64,000 bases of DNA from Liolophura sinensis (Eukaryota; Mollusca; Polyplacophora; Chitonida; Chitonidae), in the NCBI RefSeq assembly GCF_032854445.1, contig NC_088295.1:41527385-41591384 (forward strand), written 5' to 3'. The notes under the pieces were generated by a model that was not told where the DNA came from, did not search any database, and saw only the letters and a program-made list of their open reading frames with translations. The translations under genes and the position numbers were made by a program. Numbering within the stretch: the first letter of the stretch is position 1; each line of letters starts with the position of its first letter. Positions 9,892 to 21,400 of this stretch are shown one piece after another.

Positions 9892-12800
9892 ATTGGTGTT
9901 ACCTTACGATTTTTTCTTTATAAGGGTCCACAAACATTGATGTATGTATGTGTACTTGTGTTTGCCGTTTTTATATCTACATACTTCTCTTGTTTTAAAA
10001 GGTCATGGATTTTTATAACTGTTCATTCCATAAAAAAAATTGTTTCTCTGCTATTCTCGGGTGAAGAATTTGTGGAAGTGCCAAGTTGTAGCGTAACCAA
10101 TAAGGACAGTTACAAGATTGATACTTGCTCTTCATATGATACTGAAAACGCGATCAGTAACCTCATTTTGTTTGTTGTTATGCATTAAGTGGACCTCAAA
10201 ATTAAAAACGTAAATTATTTTTTTTACATGTTCTCCTCTGTAGTTTCTCTCTTCCTCTGCGTGAATGAAGACAAGGGTACTAGATTATGCTTGTTGTAAA
10301 ACAGTTACATTATTAGATGATTTGGATGAATATTTTCATTAATGTAATGTGTGCACCACTCTTTGTGGTAAGGCTAAGTAAATTACTCTTGCAAAGATTT
10401 ATAAGTGGTCATTTACTTTTCCCTTTCATACTTAGTTGAACTCGTATGAACATCAGTAGTTACTAGTGTATTAGATAGTATCTGATACATTTTCCCCTCT
10501 CATCTGTTATTGTCTCAAGTGAAATCATTTGCCTATATTGCATTACTCATGCTCTGGCATTAGCCTGACTTTAAAAGTAAGAACACATTGTATATTATCA
10601 TTAAACATAAATTCAATGCACTTGTTTTGAAACTTTACTAAATGATTTAATAAAATCATTTTGATGAAATAATTATCTTGTAGTGTTTATGATCACATAT
10701 CATAAGAAATTTTTACTCTTAAATGGAGAACCCTCCTTTGCTCGACTTCTGATTTCTTTCTTCAGACATGGCTTTGACTCGTCATGGGTCTTGTCAGCTG
10801 GTTTTAATTCTCTGACGGGGGTCCACGCTTTGACTTTCAAGCTTGCGTGCTCAAATCCATCTCTCACAGTTTCGACTGTGACGTAAAGTGGAGAAAACCT
10901 ATAGCTATGCTCTTTTAGCATAGTACATGAAATTATCGTCATGTTAGTCTGAATTTTTAAGCAACTTTAGATGGAATTTAATTTGAAGTTCAAAAAAATG
11001 CACTGTATATATGCTATAAGGCAGTGAAACTTTCTTTATCAATTCGTTTAAAAAAGACTTGCATATGAACCAGGGTATATGTGCCCACAGACGGAAATGA
11101 TTATCTATATTAAAAGGCCCGCTATATATACCCCTGTCCTCTCATTGAAAATTTCCTTAAGAACTCGTGTATACCTACTGTTTGTATACCATAACATAAC
11201 GGTTTGCTTGCAGTGGGCAAGGGAGACTACCAACCACAACAATGGTATACCCGAGAGATAAGAAATTCGAAATTGTTTTCTGACGTAGAACTTTTCAAGG
11301 CCCACCCCGTACGATTTGTTACCAAACTGAACGTAGATGGTAATTTATTCAACTCGCCAACCACCGACCGAATGAAGAGTACATTCACTGCGTGTAGCAG
11401 TTCAAACGAACAAATTGATGTCAAAAAAGTAGGCCTATCCTTTAAATGAAAGTTCAGCGACCATCGTGTCATTTCACCGTTGTTTTTTTTTTTTTCAAAC
11501 ATACCTAAAAATGTATTGAAGAAACAGTTATGTATCAGGAAAGAAGTATAGCGACTGGCTTATTTTCGACGTGTTTTCACTTTTAAGACGTATACCGTAT
11601 ACTTTGATATGCCTATATGTTTTCTTAAAAAAAAAACAGAACATATGTATACATGACAGTTTTTGCACATTTTTATTTAAGGATGGGCTATGTTAGAACT
11701 TCATAATCCTATGAAATGTACATTTGTTCAGTTTTATATATATGCCCGCCATGCACCTGAATTTATGAAGACTGCACGCATGGCCTTTAATTTGACTAAC
11801 TATAACAAATGTAAACGTATAGTCTTGTATAAATCATGCGTGTGGCTCTCAAATGTGTATAGGTACAGGCACTCGCACACATTGCAACAATATATTCACT
11901 TAATATACGCGTAGGCATATGTTTCAACGATTCCAGTATTCTGAAAGAATTGCTTTCGCAATACGTGTCCTCTTATTGGTCCGATCCATCAGAATAGTAG
12001 CTGTGTCGAAGGGAGAAAAACTACCATACATAAGTTTGATATAAAATGAACCAAACACCGAAACGCAGTCTTAATCTGTGACTTGTCATGGTGAAGCCAC
12101 ATACCGAGTTTTAGCTCATTACGACAAACCATTTTTTAATGTTGAAAACAGCCCAATAGGGACAAAAACATGCAGCCATAGTGTCGACAATGAAAAAAGG
12201 AGAGAGAGACAGAGAAAAAAAAGCACAAAACTAGAACTTGATCCGTAACCGTTATCTTTACTGTTCCTGAAAATCGTCAGTGTCCTATACGAGATAAACA
12301 GTCATAATCTTGTCGAAAAAATGGAACTGTCCGAAATGTTTTCTGTAAGTCGTTCTTTAATCTGAGTTGAAGTTCCATACTAAAAACCGTTATGAAAAAC
12401 AGAGCCCATGGATTTTAAGGGAGCTGGGATGTTACCTGGCCATTGGACATATCCCTGTTCCAGTATTTACCAAATTATGTACCGCTATTACTAAGTCAAA
12501 GCGCAAAATTTCTGTCTCATTTGCTACTGAACTCATACGATCGTGAATCACAATCAAATGTCTTCAGGAAAGTAAACATTGACCCCAGAAAACTGTTTCG
12601 GGTGGGACTGACAAACTCCCCCTCGTATACCGATACACGGCATCGGGAGCAAAATAATGCAGAGAACAAACCCATTGATATTAGATCGCAATAGCAACGC
12701 TGGTGCATGTTGTACAATTTCTTGGTTAGGCTGAAAACGTACAATTAACATTACGTTGCATGGTTTTGCTTTTGGTGCAATTCCTCGGAATTTATGCGTT

Positions 12801-14251
12801 TGACATTTTCTTTTTCGAAGAAAGCATTGGTCAGACTGTAAAGGCTGATACAGGCATGACATGTTAAGCTTAACAGAAAGTCTGTTGTCTAAGTGATGTT
12901 AGAATGTATTCTGTTACCATAACATAATATTTTTGTCATATTCAACATAATATCCTGTTCGTCTGATGGAATCTTTATGTCGAATGCCAATTTTTTGAGT
13001 GTATGATATATGTCTGTTTATATACTTTTCAAATAGTTTTAATAACAACCTAAATCTAAGCATTTTTCAAGCGTAAGCCTTTCTCTTTATCTACCTTATA
13101 TCTGTGTTAACTCGGCCATTGGGCTTGCGAAACTCATGCAAAGAAAAAGCGGTTTTTATACGTGCCATATTACACATAAAGAGACAAATGAATCCTCGAC
13201 CTGAAGTGATCTAAACTAATTATAAGCAACGCCAGCTGGATTCGAACTCCTTTGACTTAAATGAATGATTATGGCTTAACGCCACAGTGTTTCAACCATA
13301 TCCTGGCGATGTCACATAAGAGATTTTAAATTATTGTAAAGTCATATTGAACCATATATGTTCGCCCAAGTCTTGAGCGGTAATTAACATTACAGTCTTT
13401 GACAAGTGACCCATAAGCCTTATAATGTAGATCAAGAGATCGTTCGATCTCGCGCACCTGCGCTGCACCTGTAGACCGCTGGTCCACGTAGTTAATCTTT
13501 GCACAGATTATCTTAAGCTGAGACGTTATGGAAAGTTACGCTTTCTTACCCTTTACAGATCTGACATTTTGTAGGGATCTTGGATTGTCCCCGTGCTAAA
13601 GTTTCTATGTTCCATGTATTGTTACATATGACATGTACCCTAAGTGACCTTACATTTCGTCTCCAAAATTGCATTTGTAGAGGTAAATAAATGTCAAAAA
13701 TATTATTTTTAGTGTTTACTTACAATTTTCCAGTAGAATATCTCCCCATGTTCTAAACAAACCTCAGAATACCTTTCAAAAACAGAACTCTGAGAAAAAT
13801 GAGAAAGTCATAGACGAACTTGGTGGTGATTTAAGGTACATATATAATCGTACTAAATTCTAGTAATATAGGCGTACATGCTGTCCAACGGTTTGTTTTG
13901 CATGCTGTGAATTCATTAAATGGGAAAGGTTGTTCCCCTTGATGACCGGTGCTAATACTGTACATGTAAGTGAACGTTCTTTTTGTGTACTCCTTTTGTG
14001 CGTATAGCAATGCGTCAGCTTCGAATGTGTACTGTGTAAGCACCCACTGCAAAAAAAACGGCGAGGGGAGCCGTGCTTCTCTACTGCAGGACATGCGGGA
14101 CCGGCCAGTTGTGTCCGTTAGCAACGGACCCAAACACAGCTTTGTCGCCCAGTAAATACTATAGTTAGGATGTATGACTGTTCCGTTCCGATGCAGCGAT
14201 ATATCGTTCAGTGCAATGAGGAGAAAATATATCATATATTCATGTGCTTAA
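9892..14251. other. intergenic, no gene recognised
   Basis: AT-rich DNA between SNU13 and the exchanger gene. It contains poly-T tracts and one MITE-like element at 12862-13003. The 134-codon minus-strand frame at 13831-14235 resembles nothing I know. A perfect inverted motif TCCGTT-AGC-AACGGA sits at 14114-14128 in the most GC-rich part, about 120 bp upstream of the candidate first exchanger exon; it looks like paired Myb-type half-sites. Confidence 0.5.
12862..13003. mobile_element. MITE-like element, copy 1
   Basis: It shares 'taacagaaagtctgttgtct' and 'gatgttagaatgtattctgt' with the palindromic element at 18545-18770 (in the opposite orientation there), and ends in 'aattttttgagtg'. It is probably non-autonomous and internally deleted. 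Confidence 0.6.
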
Positions 14252-14334
14252 ATTGACGAAAAGAGGCAAAAAATTCTGGTTGGAACTTATCAGACTTTGT
14301 GGCTTGTTATTCTCGGGCTAGCTGTTTACAACAG
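14252..14334 (+). other. candidate upstream exon of the exchanger gene (5' UTR or signal-peptide exon)
   Basis: It ends at a strong donor ('aacag|gtaagc', GT at 14335). Spliced to the acceptor at 15400 it continues the exchanger frame in phase. Read in that frame it gives a hydrophobic stretch, ILVGTYQTLWLVILGLAVYN, typical of a signal peptide, then QAADG. There is no ATG after the in-frame TAA at 14249-14251. Either a further exon supplies the start, or this is 5' UTR and translation begins at 15431. The match of frame and hydrophobicity could be chance. Confidence 0.35.
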
Positions 14335-14997
14335 GTAAGCCAATTGTTAATCAATACAGCACTATACCCTGTTCACATACTGTCACTTGTTATTTATCGA
14401 TCCTTGGAGACTTTTGCTGTATGTGGATGAGGTAGATGCTTTGTTAACAAACCTTGCCGAAGTTCTTATTGTGAGCATGGTTAAGTCTATATAGAAAGGG
14501 AGGTAAAATATTAATCATCAAAGTATCCTTTTACCCTAAAATGTGTGTAAGTGTTCCAGTTTTGACGAATCCTTAGCACGGTAATGGGATGGCCAGCATT
14601 GCCTTGTTCGATGGCTATTCTAAGAACTGTTCAAGCATAACATAAGTGGACGTCTACAATGAACCGGACTATTTCACCATATATATATGGCAATAATGGT
14701 GCCGATTCCCATTTCAGAGTAAGTCTCGGTTATCTATGGTTGATTTATATGTGTGGTATGTACATGAGTAATTACAAAAGTGTAAGAAGTTTCATGAATG
14801 CATGATACAGGTATTCAGTATACTTTGGTATACTTTTCAGTATACTTTCACAGTTATGCAGCTGAATAAATCGCGGTGTGCCCGGAAATGTATAGCTCAA
14901 CTTCTGTTATGAAATTGTCTACAACCGTTGACTAACAAAAAGACGACGCATTCAGCTCTCAAATGTATTTATGTGGATACAGTGGGATCGGACAGCT

Positions 14998-14999
<2 letters not shown>

Positions 15000-15080
<81 letters not shown>

Positions 15081-15229
15081 TTATATAGTTATATATATAT
15101 ATAGTTATATATATATATAGTTATATATATATATATAGTTATATATATAGTTATATATATAGTTATATATAGTTATATATATATAGTTATATATATAGTT
15201 ATATATATATAGTTATATATATATATAGT

Positions 15230-15262
<33 letters not shown>

Positions 15263-15286
15263 GTTATTTCTATATACTATAGATAT
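15000..15286. repeat. (AT)n microsatellite with TATAGT interruptions
   Basis: Almost 290 bp of AT dinucleotides, broken from about 15077 by repeating 'atatatagtt' units. It lies 110-400 bp before the first certain exchanger exon and is prone to cruciform formation and assembly error. Confidence 0.95.
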
Positions 15287-15430
15287 TGTAAAAGGCTATT
15301 ACTCTTCCATACTTGTTTTGTTTTTCTGACATAGCATCATATTTACTCTGTTTTTTGCTGAAAATTTTCATGCGTTATATGTGATGTAATTTCATTCAGG
15401 CAAGCGGCAGACGGTCTTAATTTTACCATC

Positions 15431-18400
15431 ATGGCGAATGTGAACGCCTCGGTGTGTAATCTAGAACGCTACAAGTGCTCTGACAAGGGCATGATCCTCC
15501 CGCTGGTGAACGAGTATTCCTGGTCTCTAGAAGCACGGATTATCGTCTATCTCATCGGCATGTTATGGAGTTTCATGGGTGTGTCCATAATAGCTGATAT
15601 CTTTATGCAGGCCATAGAGACAATAACCAGCAAAACAAGAGTCATCGAAATTCCTGATCCCGATTTTCCGGGAGAGAATAAACAAATTCATGTAAAAGTC
15701 TGGAACGACACGGTGGCCAATCTAACTTTGATGGCCCTGGGTTCCAGCGCTCCCGAAATCCTTTTATCCGTCATTGAAATTATTTGGAACGGATTCCGAT
15801 CTGGGGACCTAGGTCCCAGTACCATTGTGGGTTCGGCGGCCTTCAATCTTCTGTTCATAACGGGCGCCTGTCTACTGGTGATCCCATCTGGAGAGGTGCG
15901 AAGGATCAGAAGTATCAAGGTATTCGCCGTAACGGCTGCATTCAGTGTGTTCGCATACCTGTGGCTCATCGTCATTCTCCTTCTTATCACCCCTCATTAC
16001 GTGGACCTCTGGGAGGCCTTCCTCACCTTACTCTTCTTCCCATTCCTCGTCATCATCGCTTTCCTCACCGACAAGGACTACTGTGGAAGAAAAGCCGTGG
16101 GGGACAGCACAGCCGGGCTGAAGATTGGTAAGTGTATGATCAAAAAAAAAAAAAAGAGAGAAAGTTTGAGGGGGGAAGGTTTTTTTCATTTAGTTATTTA
16201 ATAAATAAGGTGTGATATTTCATACTTTTGCTCAAATAAGAGGAAATAAATATCTATAACGTGCATTTACTCCCAGAGAGCAAACCTCAGCGAAGGACGA
16301 ATGTACAACCTCCCCGTCATGCTGGCTTCCTCTCCGGCCGTAAGTGTGAAGGTCTGCCAGCAACCTGTGGATGGTCGTCGGTTTCTCCCGGGCTTTGCCC
16401 GGTTTCCTCCCACCATAATACTGATGGCCCTTTTATAAATGGAATATTCTTGAGTACGGCGTAAAACACCAATCAAATAAATAAATAAATACAACCTCCC
16501 CCACTAGAGACAAAGGGAAAATACTCGCCAGACGCAGAGCACATGGTGATGTATGGTGCATATATAAGACATATCAGTTAATGCATCAGCCATAGTAGCA
16601 ACATAATAAGGCATGCCATACACAGGACAAACGAGAGCCCGCCTTTCTACATGCAGCGTATATAAAAGATATTCACCATTCTTTCGTCACGAACGACGTA
16701 CATATTTGGCCCAGTAATGAAACTGCAATTCAATTTTGACTAAGAAAGAAGAACATTCGGTTCACTGGTTATTATACGGTTATTTCATAAAGCTACAAGA
16801 TATAAGCGCCTGTGAACTCACTTTTAACTACAAGACATAAGTGCCTGTTAACTAGCTTTTAACGCTGCAAGAAATAAGTGTCTTTTAACTCGCTGTTCAC
16901 GCTATAAAGATTTCAGCTCAATTCCCACGAGAATGTGTCAACACATATTATAATTATACTGATTTGGCCATTTTAGAAAATCTAAACTATTTGGCACAAC
17001 ACGATGTAGGTTCTTAGCACTTGTAGAGCTGGTTTTATAGCTGGGTGATATATAAGGCGCTTGCCTTTTATTCATCAGGTCATACAAGACCTTGTTTCAG
17101 TAACATTCGAGAACAGGGACTTAAGATTTTCTCAAGGTATTGGTGGCAGTAAGGTGTCTCTTGTGCAGTCTTATATGAAGTTTGCTGAAGACCACTTGCC
17201 TCTTACCAATATGACATGTGTCTCAGGTGGAAAAAGGCCGTCAGAATAATTTACCAAAGGCCGGTGCATGGTTTACTCCGGGTACGCAAATTTCCTCAGT
17301 TGATTGACTCATGGCCGCTATCAGAGAAAAATTCCGTAGCACACTTAGTGTGTAGTCTCGTCACACAGAGATCAGCCTACCAATACAGAGGGCTGCTCAA
17401 TGCTTTCCATGCACCAAACACCAAATAACTAAATACTTACATCCAAAAGCCCATTTACTTAAGTACGTGTGAGGTGTGAGGGTGTGTGTACAGGGCACAG
17501 GGGTCTTCATGGAAGGAACATTTGTTACTTTGCCAGGATAATTGCTAAGGTTAATTTTCCCATTCAAAGCCACGGATTTATTTATTTTGTGCGAAGAATT
17601 TCTTCAAAGATTTATTGTTCCCAGTAATATTTAACAATCACATCATCACATGTTTGCAACATTGCCTTCCAAGTGACGCGAAAGAAATACAGTATACAAG
17701 TGGAGAAAACCATATGGAGGCCATTGTCACTCCTCGTTAATCTGACAAAGGTTCTGGTTTAAATTCTTGGACAAGTAGGCCTTAATCATGCCTACACGTC
17801 TCTGTATCATGTAATGTTATGATAAAACAGATGACACCTCAAAGAGGCTTATAACAATGGAAGTAATGTAACACTGGAAATGTCGTCTCTAAGAAAACAT
17901 ATTCATGGGGAATGTGCTGAGATAACAAAAAACAGCAGAAATGAAACAAATAACCACAGACAAAGAAGAAACAAGACAAAACACACACACACACCCAAAA
18001 AACAACAGACAAAGAAAAACGCTTAAAATTAGTCATTGTCTCAAGAAATAGTAATGGAGATCCGGTGAAACGCTGGAAACGTTCTGTTATATTGGCGTTT
18101 GATGTGTTATTATCTTCTTCTTTCAGATATTCACACGATGTCTGTGACAGGGGAGGATGCTGACAAGGCTTTGGTATCTTCTGTTGTGAAGGTAACTATA
18201 CAGTTACACCATTCACCCCTCATCCCCACTCACCCGTGCATGTGCACTATGTGATTGCAACTGATCGATACTGATCCATGTTGACAAAGACTTAATAGTG
18301 TGAAGGTAAACAGTGTGGCTGACGATAAAGCATAGTGCTGCTCTGGTTGTATAGCTGTCAAGTCGGATCAATCTTCACAAACTGGAGTGGGACTCCACAA

Positions 18401-21400
18401 CGATAGCACCAATGTTACACTAGTTTGCACATTACAACGTAAGAGACTTTCAGCTGTATGTTGGTTTTTCCATCGTCAAAGACTCCAGGCGATGTCATTT
18501 AAAATGAAACCTATAGTCAGTTATTGAGTGTATTGGAATTTATTCACTCCAAAAATTAAAATTAATCACTCAAAAAGTCTGAGTGATGCTAGAATGTATT
18601 CTGTTATTGCAACAGATTATTCAGTTTAATATAACACACGTATTCCATTAATAAAATAAATGTGTCAACACACATTCTATTAGACTAACAGAATATTAAA
18701 GACAGAATGCATTCTAGCATCTCTCAGACAACAGACTTTCTGTTAACACTGACAGCTTAATTTTTGAGTGTGTGTTGCCATCGATATTACACAGCGGTTG
18801 CAGATTTTGAGTGATATTTACGTACATCATATTTCTGAGACGATGCCATTTAGGATACTACCAAGGACAGTTTGCAGAAAGTGGTCCTAGGATAAGGTAA
18901 TTGTAGTTACCATGGCGACACACGTTGAAGGCATATCTAGCGATGATTTGCACTTGAATAATTTATTGGTTATATACAATATATCACAGAGCGGCTGAAA
19001 TGCAGCATGGATGACAAGAATCCGTTTCATTTACCGTTGCAGTTTTTGTTTAATTGGACATTTGCTCATTTTGCGTGGGACTTCCTAATCACTATAATCT
19101 GAATGTTTTCAAAACAAAATATTTTTTGCTAGCATACAGATATAGTTGTGTGGGGCTGCGAACAGCATAAAGAAATGGCGAACGCTAAGGGAAGCTATTA
19201 TAATATTTAGATACTGTAAGGCACGGTGTAAGGGGAGGCCTCTAATGAACCTGTGAATAATAAGGGCTTGCATGATGTTCTGTAGTGTACTATATTATAT
19301 CACAAAGAAATTACGTGGAAAAGGGTCGAAGGTAGCTTTGGACGTGAATATCTGTTAACAGTAGAATGGAATAGTTTTAATAGACAGGTGCCCCTTTGAC
19401 TAATTAATCGAATTAACTCCCTACTGAATTATTAAGGTTCATCACCAGAGAAGGCGTTGTAGATATGATTGTCAAGGACAACATTAAAGATGCAAGAGGC
19501 ATACCTGGGCCACCGAATGACTGAGCAGATATATAGATGGTAATGCTGCATTGTATGTTTGGCAGCTACGTATGTAGGGGACCTATGTTCCACGCACATG
19601 CATACTCTTACTTGACTTATTTATTGGATTGGTTGTGGAGGTCGTACTCAAAAATGTTTCACTTACATGATGGCGGTCAGGTTTTTGGATGGAAGAAACT
19701 GGAGTGCCCGACGCAAACCACTGACCTTCGACACGTAACTGACACTCCTCTTCACTTATAGCAGCAACCGAAACGGCAGGAAGTGGCCTCATTGGCCTGA
19801 TCATGGCAATCACAGTGAGCCAACCGTTTTGGGAGGAGGGGTGGGGGTGGGGGGTGGTGTGGGGGGGGGGGGGGGGACGCACGCTTGCCGTGATTTGCGG
19901 TTTACTCCAATAGGAATGGAATCATATAAGGGCTACTGTTAAGGCTGTTCCGTTAAGAACCGACTGCTAACGTAATACCGCATGGAACAAACCTTTATAG
20001 GATATCGTGGCGGATGATGTTTGTAACTGGGGGTCGAGTAGGGTGTGGCTGTTGGTATGCTCAGTTAACAGGGCCTTTTTGTTTCACATTCATATATGAC
20101 AACTAGTTGGGACAATATTGTCCAATGTACAGATTTTGTTGAAATATTATATCACTTACTGCAGTAACAGCCATTGCATGATGCAGCCGGTATCGATCTC
20201 CTGTAAAATAACGTCAAGTCTTTGCTTATACAACTTTATATGGACATAAATTGCAGGAATACAGCAGGCGCACTGCCTAACAGGTTTATTAAAGTCAGCA
20301 CCAGATTATCAGACATTTGTCTGAACCAACAGCAACTACAAGATGTGTTTGAACGAAACGTACCACTGTGCAAGAAAATCGGGATATCATTTGTCCTAAA
20401 TATACTCCTTTAAACAGTATCAGTAATGCTGGTTTCCACAGCTGGTTAACCCGCTATACTGCCGTCAGTGATGATGTTGTATAGTTATAGGCTGAACAAA
20501 CATTACGGAGTTGTATTCCCTTCTGTTTATAGCTAGTTGCATGGTAACCTACAGTCAGAGCCTACAAATGATAATATTAATTTCTGCAAACTAAATCGAC
20601 ACATGTCAAAATAAACATAATAAGTCAATCGCACGTGATTCGGCATTTAACGCAATCATTTACTGGTTTGATATTGGCTAAAAGTCTTTTGAATTGGAAG
20701 TCGGGAAGGGGTGGGTGGGGTCATACCAAAGACTTTAAAACTGGAATTTGCTGCTGCCTCGCTTGGCGCTCAGCGCTGAGAGGTACAAGGAATCAGGACT
20801 GGTTGGCCCGGTGTCTGTATAATGTGAGTGGATGGGTGTCTTGTCTGGTGTCTTCGGCATGGTAATTCAGTGGTGGCAGCGCTTTGACGGCATGACTCAC
20901 ACCTAATGACTCCCCGTCGTCATATGACTGAAAAGTTGTTAAACCTGAAGAATTCATTCATTCATTCTTTCCTTCCTTTGAATTCGCAGTGGCTAACCCT
21001 CGTATTACTAATGAAATACAGCATTTAATCACATTGTATTAATACATGTATACAAACACAAGCGCAAATTCGCATGCATAGCGGCTGTATCCCGAAAACA
21101 ATCGATGGCGTCTTGCACTCAGGTTTCTAGTTCGGTGAAAGACCCATGCCAGAAGATAGGATGTCATAAATTAGTCCGACAGGCCGACTTACAGACAGTC
21201 TTAGTCTGTCACTGAGTTGTTTGACATTACTGGATGGCGATAAAAGCTAGTCCATTTGGTTATTTGTTAATTTTTTTCTCTTCGGTTGATTTAATTTTTT
21301 TCTTCCTCCCATCAAAATGCTGGCCGCCGTCGTATAAGTGAAATATTCTTGGGTACGGCCTAAAACACCAATCAAATAAATAAATAAATAAATTTTCTTC

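Noticed and set aside
13831-14235. 134-codon minus-strand frame
   Set aside because: No recognisable domain. It overlaps the likely 5' region of NCX, lacks good splice sites or promoter, and composition is uneven.
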